From: Lindgomyces ingoldianus
Lineage: Eukaryota > Ascomycota > Dothideomycetes > Pleosporales > Lindgomycetaceae
Direction of reading: 5' to 3'
Assembly (NCBI RefSeq): GCF_010093535.1
Contig: NW_022985198.1
Coordinates: forward strand, 174,321-238,320
Length of the DNA stretch: 64,000 bases
Below the pieces are notes generated by a model. It had not been told where the DNA came from. It was given only the letters and a program-made list of their open reading frames with translations, and ran no database searches. Both the position numbers and the translations under genes were made by a program. This document shows positions 1-10,737 of this stretch, piece by piece (the first letter of the stretch is position 1; every line of letters starts with the position of its first letter).

Positions 1-793
1 TATTCGAATGTCGTATCAACCCCTGCCCCATCTATCCTTCGCCGCTTTCTGATAAGATCGAGTCGGCAGGGGCATAGGGTCTGTGCCTGGCAGCGTTCGC
101 GTTTTGGCAATATTCACGACCATCTAATTCGCTCGCACAAAATTCCCCGGTTCTCGGCCACTTCACCACATCAAGATAAACAGTTTGGTGTAACATCCCC
201 CACGGCATGCCCAGTTCTTGAGGCTCAGCATCCGCTCACCCCCATCTATCAGGTGGCGGATAGGTATTGATGGAAGATTGCGGCAATAATCTGCTTGCAT
301 AACGTTATCTTAAAGAGCCCCAGGTGCTATCATGATACTCGAATCCGGCTTCAAGAAACACGCCAAGACATGCGATAATACATTGCTACGGAGGAAGACG
401 CCGAATGGGCATCTAGCTCTATTTAACATTGGCACAAGCCCGGGAGGACAAATTCCGCGATTAGGACTAGAAATAAGATTCATTCTATGATTCGCTACGA
501 TATCATTTCTAGAAATTGCACCTTGGAAGACCCCGGTGATCGTGTAGTGAATCCAAGGTCAGCAGCCAAGCAAACCGGGGCGAGATGGCAAAACTTTATC
601 TACACAGATACAGTTAGCACGAAACACCCTAAATTTTGTTCAGATCCCTCACTAGTCGGGCATGATTGCAGTTCTTGTCCCGTGATTCTGTTCTGCTGAA
701 CTCTTATAATACCCTCAGCGTCTTCGAGTACCCTTACCTCCTTCATCACCCTTGTCGCTGTTCCTGCTCTGAGTACAACGCCGACTCATCAAG
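1..793. other. Intergenic, no gene recognised
   Basis: No coding region in this stretch shows family resemblance or a usable splice structure. A short open frame at 487-699 lacks any recognisable motif and is treated as chance. The last 80 bases are pyrimidine-rich and lie directly upstream of the secreted-protein gene that starts at 794, so they probably contain its promoter and 5' UTR. Confidence 0.5.
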
Positions 794-2170
794 ATGAAGT
801 GGACTCTCTTTGCATCTGTTGTGCTCCTTGCGTCCGCCCATGTGCTTGCGCTTCTTCGATTCCCCTGCGCTCAGCTCGTCTTAGATCGCCTCGATCCATT
901 GGTCAACCCTGGAGCTATCCCTTCTCCTCACCTGCACCAGATTGTAGGAGGGGTAAGCCAACCCAGACCAGCTGTCAAGCATGAACTGACAAAGTAAAAG
1001 AACTCCTTTAATGCGACCATGGACCCGAAAAAAGACATGCCTAAGGAGTCTACATGCACCACTTGTCAATTCAGCGAGGATTTCTCCAACTACTGGACTG
1101 CTATATTGTTCGTGAATTATGGCTCCATCATATTTTTCGCTGATTTGGCTCTAATTCAATTGTAGATACTTCAAAGCTAAGAATGGAACCTACAAGCGAG
1201 TCCCACAGATCCCAAACAGCGGCTTTGACGGAGTCAACGGCGGGATGACGGTCTACTACATGCAAGATGGGCTTTACGATTTTGCACAGAAATCGAAAGT
1301 CACAGCGTTTCAACCGGTCAGTCCGAGTCCGAGTAGTTGGGTGCAGCAATATCAGCGACTGACTTATCAGGGATTCCGCATGTACATTGGTGATGTCAAC
1401 GCCAGATCTCGCAAGGATGTGGAAAGGTTCCGACAGCTCACCTATACTTGCCTGGATACGATCAATACTCGTGATCCCCAAACACTGGATTTCCCGGCGA
1501 AGCCGTGCAAGACCGGAATCATGACTGCCCTTCGATTCCCAACGTGAGTGATGTTGACTTTCCTAAACTCTCGGACTTGATAACAAGTGTTTTCGTCTAG
1601 GTGCTGGGATGGCAAGAATCTTGATTCGCCCGATCATATGGCCCATATGTCCTATCCCGAGAGCGGATCCTTCGAGACTGGGGGTCCCTGTCCAGCGACT
1701 CATCCCGTCAGGATGGGCCAACTTTTCTACGAAGTCATCTGGGACACTAGCAAGTTCAATAACAAGGACGATTGGCCTGCCGATGGCTCCCAACCCTTCG
1801 TCTGGAGCTTTGGTGATAGGTAAGAAAAATACTCTCCCGCTCTTTTCGTCAAATTTGATCGTTAAAGCGGAACAACGATTTAACATGACTTTAGCACCGG
1901 CTACGCTAACCATGGCGATTACCTCTTCGGATGGCAAGGCGATGCACTCCAGCGAGCTTTAGACAACCCATGCTACCAGACTTGCACAACACTAAAGTCA
2001 CAGAACAACGCCGCGATGAACAAGTGTGCTGGAAAGCGAGTCGTAAATGAAGATATTGATGGTTGTAAGTGTTGAAGCAGTGTTAACATCCAAGGGTAGA
2101 TCCTAAACTAATGTTTGCAATAGGGATTAAGGAACTACCTGGCGGGTACCAGGCAAACTATCGCAAGTAG
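794..2170 (+). CDS. Secreted DUF1996 domain protein
   Basis: Six exons fit together without a stop: 794-952, 1001-1107, 1166-1543, 1601-1819, 1895-2064 and 2124-2170, giving 359 residues; all five introns are GT-AG and about 48-75 bases long. The N-terminus MKWTLFASVVLLASAHVLAL is a clear signal peptide. The mature part carries DUF1996 hallmarks: FPCAQLVLDRLDPLVNPG with HLHQIVGG, then CTTCQFSEDFSNYW, GGMTVYYM, CWDGKNLDSPDHMAHMSYP and the C-terminal GWQGDALQRAL. The family is common in filamentous fungi, is usually extracellular, and has no established biochemical function; some members carry WSC domains, which are absent here. No frameshift or missing conserved block is seen. The gene stands alone with decayed sequence downstream. 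I am confident about the family and splice frame, less so about the exact start. Confidence 0.9.
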
Positions 2171-2439
2171 TTGGCTGATGGGATTCCTTCCAGCGATAGT
2201 TATTCCTTCAAAGTTGAGGTAGACTTCACTCGTATCAATCCTGTTTATCAGGTAGGGCTATTTGATGTGTCACATAGCGTGGCTGTTTCTCTGGATCTTT
2301 GCTCGCAACACCAGGGAGATTGCCTTCTTGAATACCAGTTTCAGATACGTGACTAAGCTCATATTTACCTCCTTGATCCTTCTTTCCGCATAGCCTAGAA
2401 TCAACGTACGTTCCAGTTGCCGAGTTAAGACCTCGCTTT

Positions 2440-2930
2440 CACAATATTCGACTGATATTTCCAAGTGCTAAGATTGTCCCTCCATATCGTGCTGAGGCGT
2501 TGTTAACAAATACCATCAAGCTGCCGTTCTTAGGCGCGCTCTACACCAAGTCCGCGTTAAAGAGGAAGATTCTTAGGTAAGTGCTGGCGGTTGCTAAAGG
2601 CTAGCCTATAGTAGTCTCTGTACTTCTAACGTGAAGTAGTTAGCAAGGATGCTGTCACGGTTAACTTGGACATGCTCTCTGATCCACAGTGCTCTCACAG
2701 ATGCATGCCCGCTAATCTGTGCAAAAGCCCTGCACCCACTAGACAGCAGCTGAGAACGGTGACATCGAATTGGTACAGGTTCTTCTTGTTGCCGGTGCAG
2801 ATGTAAAAGCCTTTCCAGGGAACTGGTTTAGAAGAATTACCATCTGAGGTGGAGCTAAAGAAGGGGACATTAAACTAGTTTAGGCTCTTCTTGCTGCTAG
2901 TGTAGAACCCTACTTATTGGCGATTTGAAT
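2440..2930 (+). pseudogene. Decayed ankyrin-repeat gene relic
   Basis: The frame from 2743 reads TAAENGDIELVQVLLVAGAD and, 35 codons on, AKEGDIKLV, a stop, then ALLAA. Both are ankyrin-repeat helices with the usual G-(D/H)-I-x-x-V-x-x-LL-x-AGAD pattern. Stops interrupt the frame, including a TAG where a CAG (Gln) is expected. Upstream at about 2450-2580, another stretch (LPFLGALYTKSALKRKIL) runs into a plausible GTAAGT donor and may be an earlier exon of the same gene. No start codon or intact frame remains. The relic lies just downstream of the DUF1996 gene. The ankyrin assignment is solid for 2743-2927 and tentative for the earlier part. Confidence 0.6.
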
Positions 2931-4490
2931 TCTTAGTACTCATCTCTTCTAATTCATTCCCGGGGAAGTCTAGAGTGATTTGCACGATAAGAGCGGTGGC
3001 AGACGGAGCGCAAGATACGCTAGAGAAGGAGCGGGCTAGGATGATACTGTCTATATCTTCTCAATTACCGAACTTTAGGCTAACTACTATTGGTCTATCA
3101 CAATATATTCAAGGTTATACAGGCAAAATCACGCTAAGCAAGAAGGCGACCAATACTCGTGTGTGACCTGTTTGTGGTTGTTAGGGTCAATTTCTTTGTG
3201 GAATCCCACTTTGATTTAATTATTCTAACTTCACTAGTGTCGACAAACTCATCAGAACTAACGAGCTCATGGGGTGAACACACTGTTGGAAACCACATGG
3301 CTGAGAGAGACTGGCAAATTCGCAGCTAGCATCATGGTTTGGCCTATGGAAGGCACCCCGCTGCGAGGCTGAATCTGGGTGAAGCTGGGTGAGTAGGCGT
3401 CAAGCTAGTTATGGATGATTTATGAACCGGCGTGTTAACCCACCATTTCCAACACTTACCCACTCTTAACAACGATAAACAAAGCATCTTGGATGCCATT
3501 GCGGTCACTGTCATCAACGATTTCAATGCAGTTGCCTACGGGATTTGACGGCTGGAGAGCTGCCAGAGTAGGAGTAGCATTTGTCACTACTTCAATCAGG
3601 TTGGGTGTTTGCCTTGCCCTAACCTTCCCCACTCTACCTCACTTTGTTCGTCTGACCGGATCGCCTAAGGTTAAGAATCCAAATTTTCGCGTTCATAAAG
3701 CTCCCTTAAGCTATTTCATATTAACCGGGGGGTTGGATGCGGCATCTAGTAACTAGCTGTCAGTCCTCTTCCAGTCTAAGGATCTTAATCTCCCTAAGAC
3801 TCTGGTTAAGGATGGGGGTTTTAACGTCATAAGTCGAGCCTTGGAAAGGATCAAGAGCGGATAGCTATCAGGCAAAACGTCTAGTTTTTTGCTTGGCATA
3901 AGGTACTTGATCTAATTATTTTACTTCCATGGCCATACTCCATACCCTACTCGTTGACCTAAATTTCATCTCTTTAATGTATGCATCTTTACAGTATTTT
4001 AAGAGCAGAGGGATTCGAGAAAGGGTGTATCCAAGCACGTGATCTGACGATGTCTCCTCCGAGATCCAACATCAAAAAATTAGTCTAATTTTCTGAACCA
4101 TTAAGCGAGATATTCGTTAATTATCGCCTCCTATCCCAGCAAAATTCCCCACCTGTTTCGTTCTGTATCAAGATTTAGATTCTTTGTCCCGCACCTCATG
4201 TTCCTCGCACGCAATGCTTCTTTAAAGTACCCTCATCTCGCGAAGCTGGCATGTGGCTATCATGGCCCATTGCCTATCAATCATTAATCGGTCGTACTTC
4301 GAGTGTCGAGCCCAGCGCAAGCTGTATATAGACTCATGAATTTGCTTTGCTTGAAACTCTATCTCAAATTACCCGGCAATTGTAGAATCTCTGAACACGT
4401 AAGACTTTCCCCCAGCAGCAAGACCAGCCAAAATGGCATACATAAATGGCGCTTCTCAAGCATATCCACATGAACTGAACGCAGACCCCA
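2931..4490. other. Intergenic, no gene recognised
   Basis: About 1.5 kb with stops in all frames and no recognisable domain. Short open frames at 2975-3166 and 3493-3756 show no family pattern. It may include further ankyrin debris too decayed to read. The sequence just before 4491 is the likely former promoter of the adjacent dead monooxygenase gene. Confidence 0.4.
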
Positions 4491-5943
4491 ATGGAGTTCT
4501 TTGCGTACGCTCTCCACTCCTCCCGGCACCTTTTCTAGTCGCTATGCGATGTACCCACCCTACCCCATTCTACTCTATCTTCAACCTTCCATTCCTCAAA
4601 TTATTACTAATAAAAATCAAGCTACTGGGTCCCCAATATGAGCGGCAGTCTCGTCATCTCCAGAATCCCACAAAAAATCTCTGGAGACCTACCCTCCAAT
4701 ATCCGTTACCACCGCACCACCGAGACCCATGGCTTCGGATACGTTCTCGCTCAAACTCGCTTCATTACTCCCTACGAAGCTGCCTTCCCAAACGAGTCCA
4801 TGTCCTCTGGTCAAGCCTTACTGTACCACATCGGAAAGCTGAAAGTTATTGTTGCAATCTTCCCAGGGCCCTCGAATCCTACTATTGTTGCGAAACAGAT
4901 CGCTGGTATCGATAACTACACGAATGGACGCATTCCTTTGACCTTTGTAGGTGGGTGATTCAAGGGAGAATTTACATCTATTGGGTAGTCGTGCTTGGGC
5001 ACAGCAAACGGTACCTTTGGTGGGGACTTCTATCAATTTAGGAACTATCCTTTGAGTAAAGGCGATTTTGCAATGCACCAACGGAAGGAACGAACAACTT
5101 GGTGACGCTAGCAGGGAGGACGGCCGACCCTCTCTAGCTAGGAGCTTGTGAGTTAGCGAATATAGAAAAGATCAGTTAGTTGTTGGGGAGGCGGAGAGGT
5201 GGGCACAGCCGCATTTATGTCAGCCAGTGGGGTGCATAACGCCACAATTGTACACGTGATTTCATGTGTAATTCTACCCAGGGTAAGCAATAGGGAGTAG
5301 TTGTATCTACCCGGAGGTAGCTCAATAGAGGTAACATTTTCGCTCATGTGGAGCAGGGGGTCTTAACGAGTTAAAGCCGAGTGCCCTGCACACCCGGAAG
5401 CCGAACCTTCATGAGGCTGTACTTTATGAATGGGAACTATATCGGTGGATTCCGAGAATAGACTACAGACATTAAAGAGAGAACGAAGAAGTTCCGTCGC
5501 GAGAACGAGGTTAGGTTTGTGGTGAATGCGTTCGTAATTGTGCGCGACTCCAAAGAAGAAGCGAATCGCTTCCTCCAGGAAATTCAAGGAAAAGCGGACG
5601 AAGAAGCCACTGATGCATTTAGAGATGCAGTGCACCAAGCAGGTGCCAATACTGCGAATAAGAAAGGTATGTGGGTGAACTTGAAATTTGAGGATCACGT
5701 TTAATACAATGATAGATTCAAGACGACGTTGAAAAGGACAAAAGATCAAATTGCAGAAAGAATCTCGTTGTTGAAGAGGCTAGGCGTGAGCCTCATTTTG
5801 ACGCTGTTCTTGCATTATGACAGGAGATTGAGAGGTTCAGGAAGGATGTTCTTCCATTATTGAGGAAGCTGGAATCGGAAAGAAGGGGAAAGATTGTAGA
5901 CCGTGAAATTAAGCGAACAGGGGAGGTTTATAAGAAGACGTAA
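4491..5943 (+). pseudogene. Inactivated SfnG-like luciferase-family monooxygenase
   Basis: A start at 4491 reads MEFF, crosses an intron (4505-4621, acceptor preceded by an ACTAAT branch-like motif) and continues AYWVPNMSGSLVISRIPQ, LAQTRFI, KLKVIVAIFPGP and AKQIAGIDNYTNGR. This is the N-terminal pattern of FMNH2-dependent dimethylsulfone/alkanesulfonate monooxygenases (LLM superfamily, SfnG type). The C-terminal part is also recognisable: VNAFVIVRDSKEEA, KKGMW, YNDRF, EQIAERI-like DQIAERISLLKRLGV and a tail ending at 5943. The gene is dead. TGA at 4956 replaces the Trp of GGWFKGEF, TAG at 4986 and at 5459 and TAA at 5702 sit where Gln is expected, about 25-30 residues are missing after 4988, frames shift near 5070 and 5820, and about 290 bp is inserted at 5129-5419. 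All four nonsense codons are C:G to T:A changes, consistent with RIP. Confidence 0.82.
5129..5419. other. Insertion splitting the SfnG-like pseudogene
   Basis: The family match stops after LAGRTAD at 5128 and resumes at YFMNGN at about 5420, although these motifs are adjacent in intact family members. The intervening 290 bases have no counterpart in the family and carry stops in every frame. I see no convincing terminal inverted repeat or target duplication, so whether this is a non-autonomous transposon or another kind of insertion is open. Confidence 0.4.
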
Positions 5944-6400
5944 GCGCCATATAATTGCCTGGTTGGTGGTGAGAGATTGGGTCTACCTGAGGAGAAAACC
6001 CTAGCTATATTACTAGGGATGCAAAGGACAACGAGTGTCTCGTCGGATTCGCATTCGTTCGGCTATTTTTCTAACCCCGATGTTTGGACTTATTTTAACT
6101 GCGGCAATATGAAGTACTTCCGACAAATGCCCGCACAGCTCAAATTGTCTTTTTGACGTCATCTCCGAGGCTCTACCCTGGATCATATCTGGCTTGTTGA
6201 AATTGCACTGAGAAGTTTTGTTGTACGATATCACACTCTTTTGCACGGCATTTACCGTCTACGTAACCCTCGTCCGACGCGCGTCAAGAACCTCGAAGAG
6301 CGAAGGGTAAAAGCCCATTCAAAAACTTCGATCTAGCTTTGTCGAATGGATGCCCATCTCGAGCCAAACGCTTTAGTTTCCTGGCCAAAGGTTTTCCAAG
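5944..6400. other. Intergenic, probable promoter of tannase gene
   Basis: No coding pattern. The stretch separates the dead monooxygenase from the intact tannase-like gene starting at 6401 and presumably holds the latter's promoter; no TATA box stands out. Confidence 0.35.
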
Positions 6401-8143
6401 ATGCGAATCCTTTTTCCATTATCGACAATCATCACTTCTGTGTCCGCCCTTAGTCTAACTGAGCTCTGCACGAAGTCAAATGCCCAGTCTGCACTTCCCG
6501 TCGCCGGATTCTACAATGGAATTACTGTCGATTCATCCTCGGTCGTTGCGACTATAGGCACAAATTACTCCATTCGCAGCAACACATTTTTCCCCGACGC
6601 AACCATCAATTATTGCAATATCTCGTTTGCTTATACGCACAATGGACGAGGGGACCTAGTTCATGTTGCCTACTGGGTTCCAGAACCCTCTAAATTCCGG
6701 AGTCGATTCCTAGCTACTGGAGGTGGCGGGCTTGCGATCAACTCCGGCGCTTCCACCGTGTCTGGAGGAGTGAGTATAGGCGCAGTTAGTGGATATACGG
6801 ATGGAGGTTTTGGTAATTTCAATACCAATGCTGATGCCATCTTCCTCCTTGCCAACGGGACCGTCAATTGGGAGAGTGCTTACATGTTCGGCTACCAGGC
6901 CATACATGAGATGACTGTGCTTGGAAAGGAACTCGCCCGGAATCTTTTCGGGATCAAGAACGGGACGAAGCTTTATGCGTATTATCAGGGTTGCTCGGAA
7001 GGAGGACGAGAAGGATGGAGCCAGGTTCAACGTTATTCCAATGAATTGGATGGTGCGTCAATTGGCGCTCCTGCTTTCCGGTATTCTCATCAGCAGATCC
7101 AGCATCTGTACTCCAATGTGGTCGAGAAGACTCTGGACTATTATCCACCGCCCTGCGAAATGATGGCAATTGTAAATGCCACCATTAAGGCTTGTGACCC
7201 GTTGGACGGGAAGAGAGATGGCGTTGTTGCCCGAACGGACCTTTGCAAACTCCATTTCAACATCAACAGTACCATTGGATTGCCGTATTCATGCGCGGCC
7301 TTTTCCGGTGGTCGCGGTTTCGGACCAGGGAGTGGCAGCCCAACTCCAGCCCAAAATGGTACTATCTCAGCGAAAGCCGTTGCCGTAGCGCAGACTATTC
7401 TCAATGGAATCCACGACCTCCACGGTCGCCAGGTTTACTTTTCATACCAACCCAGCGCAACTTTCGCTGATGCACAAACGAGCTACAACAACGCTACTGG
7501 TCAGTGGGAGCTCAGTATCAGTGGCCTAGGAGCAGAATTTGTGACGCGGTACATTGATCTAGTGAACTCCTCCACACTTCCCAACCTCAACGGAGTCACA
7601 TACGACACCCTGAAAGAGTGGATCTATCACCTATGGCAAACTTACGACGACAGTTTCCAGGTGAATTGGCCTGACCTGACGCGCTTTGAAGAAGCTGGTG
7701 GAAAGGTCATCCACTACCATGGTGAATCTGACGACTCAATTCCTGCTGCCAGTAGTGTACGGTACTGGGAGTCTGTCCGCTCCGTCATGTACCCTGGTCT
7801 TAGCTATAACGACTCTGCCACCAAGATCCAAGATTTCTACCGACTTTTCCTTGTCCCAGGCGGAGCCCACTGTGGCGCGAATCAGTACCAACCCAACGGC
7901 GCATGGCCGCAGAATAGCCTAACGCAATTAATTGATTGGGTGGAGAAGGGTATCGAACCGAACTTGCTGAATGGGACAGTATCTATGGGCGCACAGAAGG
8001 GAGAGAACCAGAAAATTTGCCTGTGGCCTCTACGGCCGTACTATGGTGGTAGTAATGGGACAGAGCTAGAATGTGTGTATGATCAAGTGAGTCTTGACAC
8101 ATGGCATTACAACCTTGACGCTTGGAAGATGCCTGTTTGGTAG
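6401..8143 (+). CDS. Secreted tannase / feruloyl esterase family protein
   Basis: An uninterrupted 580-codon reading frame encodes a tannase-family (PF07519) serine esterase. These extracellular enzymes cleave gallate, ferulate or related ester bonds in tannins and plant cell walls. The N-terminus MRILFPLSTIITSVSALS is a signal peptide. The nucleophile motif YQGCSEGGREG places Ser199 next to Cys198. Asp444 lies in HYHGESDDSIP, and His490-Cys491 in PGGAHCG. This gives the family's Ser-Asp-His triad and the neighbouring CS...HC disulfide pair. Many N-x-S/T sequons fit a glycosylated secreted protein, and the length is typical for fungal members. No introns are needed and no lesions are seen. 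Substrate (tannin, feruloyl polysaccharide or other) cannot be decided from sequence. The intact gene sits between a pseudogene and a transposon-bearing gap. Confidence 0.93.
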   Translation: MRILFPLSTIITSVSALSLTELCTKSNAQSALPVAGFYNGITVDSSSVVATIGTNYSIRSNTFFPDATINYCNISFAYTHNGRGDLVHVAYWVPEPSKFRSRFLATGGGGLAINSGASTVSGGVSIGAVSGYTDGGFGNFNTNADAIFLLANGTVNWESAYMFGYQAIHEMTVLGKELARNLFGIKNGTKLYAYYQGCSEGGREGWSQVQRYSNELDGASIGAPAFRYSHQQIQHLYSNVVEKTLDYYPPPCEMMAIVNATIKACDPLDGKRDGVVARTDLCKLHFNINSTIGLPYSCAAFSGGRGFGPGSGSPTPAQNGTISAKAVAVAQTILNGIHDLHGRQVYFSYQPSATFADAQTSYNNATGQWELSISGLGAEFVTRYIDLVNSSTLPNLNGVTYDTLKEWIYHLWQTYDDSFQVNWPDLTRFEEAGGKVIHYHGESDDSIPAASSVRYWESVRSVMYPGLSYNDSATKIQDFYRLFLVPGGAHCGANQYQPNGAWPQNSLTQLIDWVEKGIEPNLLNGTVSMGAQKGENQKICLWPLRPYYGGSNGTELECVYDQVSLDTWHYNLDAWKMPVW

Positions 8144-9633
8144 ACAAAGAGGTGCACAGGAGGGAATTTCAGGCAGATCACGTGGAGTTTTAATCGATAG
8201 GAAGAGGATATAGGTTCAATTTGCCTCGCGTTACAAGTAAGCGCCAAAGCTACATCATCCCTAGGCTAGTATTTTACTATTGAGAATTACTATATACCGA
8301 AACAAGCAGTCATACGTTATTGATTCTCATTAATTTTGAACAATGTAAGGCCATTCTGTTAAAACGTATGCCTCGTTTTGCATTAGCAACGGAACGAGAT
8401 AAATTCTAAAGCAAAGTATCTAGACGCATAAAAAATTCGACTTTCTTAGTTTGGCTCTAGCAAGGAAAAGTGTCCCTACAAATGCGAACTGTGACCACGC
8501 GTGTAGGACAAGTATATAAGGCAAGTCTCATGAAAACGGACAACATTCGCCGCACAATACATGTCGTTCTTGGCAATTTTGAGTGCCGCTCTGAGATGCG
8601 AACCCTAGCGTTAGAAATATCTGAACCACGAAGGGAACCTGAACAGGCTCATATCCCGAAATTGAACGATATAATTGAACGATGAGCGAAAAGTGTCCGC
8701 TCAGATGCTCATACTAGTAGAGTTCGGAATACAGATATTTCCGCTTATACTATGCGCGTGGATGAATAAGAGTTTAATAGATTCGCAGGGTCTGAACAAT
8801 AGCGAAGAAGAATGGAAACGGATACTAAGAATCCTTTTGGTGGCCCAGGATATGGATTTCAAACTATTGAGCTCTTCACTGCAAAAGGAGAAACAGGACA
8901 TCAAGGATTGGGCTCAGGTTTAGGGTCGTCTTTCGAGGTTTTGGGAGGAGAATAGCTGAACTTAACCCTGAATGCTATCTAACTAGTAGTCTACTGAGTT
9001 AAGTGGGTGGAGATACATAGCAGAGCTTAACACAAAGAATTTGTGAAGCTTTTGGGAGCAGGAAGGCCATAAGGGACTGAGTTGATTGCTTAAAGAGTGC
9101 ACATTTAGAAGCACTGCACTCTCTAAATATTTCAAGAATGACTTCGTCATGCTCATCTCATTCTCCTCATAGCAATAATTTGCGTTTGGGCCGTACAATC
9201 CATCGGTAACCCATGTTACTCCCGCCAAATGGCACCCAGATGCCGCGACCGCGTTCCATCTCGCGCATAGGGATAGATAGTCTCCATAGAATCTGCATTT
9301 GACATTCCAAGGTCGCTGCCGCTGTAATCAGTACAGCATTCTGAGGAAGATCTGTTTCGTTCCCAGAGCTATGTATTGTGTTTTATCGGAGGCCGGACAG
9401 GATATTGGAGATGGTGGAGAAAGGGTGGGCAGTAGCGGTGATCCTAGCATAGTTTGGCTGAGGCAGAAGACGCTGTAGCGAGGCCGGTGGTCTGAATTAG
9501 GGCGATTCTGCACAATTCTGCACACTTGGCGAAGAGTGATCATCCCGGACCTGTGCGGGTGATTCTTGTTGCCTTCTTGGTTTTTGCCAGCAATCTCCCA
9601 ATCACCCCACCCGGCAATATCATTGGAAGACTG
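8144..9633. other. Intergenic, degenerate
   Basis: About 1.5 kb between the tannase gene and the fold-back transposon. Short open frames on both strands at 8470-9228 show no domain. Bases 8144-8350 are probably the 3' UTR and terminator of the tannase gene. I see no repeat other than the transposon that follows. Confidence 0.4.
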
Positions 9634-9635
9634 TA

Positions 9636-10107
9636 ACGTACTTCATGGGCGAGTTGCTCACACACCCGAGTTGCTCACTTTTGCCAAGACCCCACTAAAC
9701 CACCCTTCCTACACTAATGCATTCCCCACAACACTACTTAGACGCGCTAAAAGAACGTTAGATATAGCTTACACTCTAAGCTTTTAAATAAGACATAAAA
9801 CTCTTAAAAAAATATGCTGTAGCTATGTACAAAGTTTTATAAAAGATAATAAATAACTATAGCACTAGACAACTTTTATAAGCTAATTCTACAGCTAAAT
9901 TATAAAGGCTAGGCAATAAAAAGGAGTAAGTGATTATTAAGACTATACTTAAGCTATATACGCAAGGAATTTCCCCTTAGATAGCATTTATAGCTAATAT
10001 AGCTAATTCTTTGCGCGCTAAGCATAATCTAGGCTATGTTTACATAAACTAGCCTAGTATGTTTGTAAAGCGTTATTTAGAGCTTAAAGTAAAGTTTTAA
10101 GCGCAAG
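9636..10107 (+). repeat. Left inverted arm of fold-back element
   Basis: This arm matches the reverse complement of 10266-10735 almost base for base, with scattered substitutions. It contains a duplicated GAGTTGCTCAC motif near the outer end (from about 9650 and again about 19 bases further in), a possible subterminal transposase-binding repeat. Confidence 0.85.
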
Positions 10108-10265
10108 TATAGTTAAGAGATATCTAGCTAATTATAAACCCTATCTTGCTAAACTTGTACGTGTTATTATCCTAGATGCTATACTTAGCTTTAATATTCT
10201 CTATAAGGCTAAAGCTGCTCTAAATTACTTTAGGACTCTTACAGAGGGCTCTCTTATAGTTGTAC

Positions 10266-10735
10266 TTACACTTAAATGTTACTTTAAGCTCTAAATAACG
10301 CTTCACAAACATACTAGGCCAGTTTATGCAAACATGGCCTAGATTACGCTTAGCGCGCAAAGAATTAGCTATATTAGCCACAAATGCTATCTAAGGGGAA
10401 ATTCCTCACGCATATAGCTTAAGTATAGTCTTAATAATTACCTGCTTCTTTTTATTACCTAGCCTCTATAATTTAGCTATAGAATTAGCTTGTAAAGGTT
10501 ATCTAGCGCTGTAGTTATTTATTGTCTTTTATAGGACTTTGCACATAGCTACAGCACATTTCTTTAAGAGTTTTATGTTTTATTTAAAAGCTTAGAGCGT
10601 AAGCTGTATCTAACATTCTTTTAGCGCGTCTAAGTAGTGTTGTGGGGAATGCATTAGTGTAGGAAGGGTGGTTTAGTGGGGTCTTGGCAAAAGTGAGCGA
10701 CTCGGGTGTGTGAGCAACTCGCCCATGAAGTACGT
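10266..10735 (-). repeat. Right inverted arm of fold-back element
   Basis: Inverted partner of 9636-10107. The copy on this side continues inward to about 10108 with further transposase sequence that the left copy lacks, so the central 160 bp belongs to the right-hand copy. Confidence 0.85.
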
Positions 10736-10737
10736 TA

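Larger units (their letters stand above)
9636..10735. mobile_element. Fold-back Fot1/pogo-type (Tc1/mariner) element
   Basis: The 1,100-bp element begins ACGTACTTCATGGGCGAG and ends with its reverse complement, flanked on both sides by TA (9634-9635 and 10736-10737), the target duplication of Tc1/mariner-pogo transposons. About 470 bp at each end are near-perfect inverted copies. Read on the minus strand from the right end, the sequence encodes degenerate transposase pieces such as KRYLELKV, KYNYKRALC and NTYKFSK, matching the N-terminal DNA-binding and early catalytic region of Fot1-like transposases, with stop codons inside. The left half on the plus strand encodes the same start and breaks off near 10107. 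The structure therefore looks like two truncated copies joined tail to tail. It is non-autonomous and AT-biased, consistent with RIP. Confidence 0.85.

Noticed and set aside
487..699. Open frame of 70 codons
   Set aside because: No motif, no splice logic and no start context; the region reads as intergenic.
4433..4504. Alternative start at 4433 (MAYINGASQAYP) for the SfnG-like pseudogene
   Set aside because: It is in a different frame from the FFAYWVPN join; only the ATG at 4491 keeps the family motif across the intron. It could be a frameshifted original N-terminus, but this cannot be decided.
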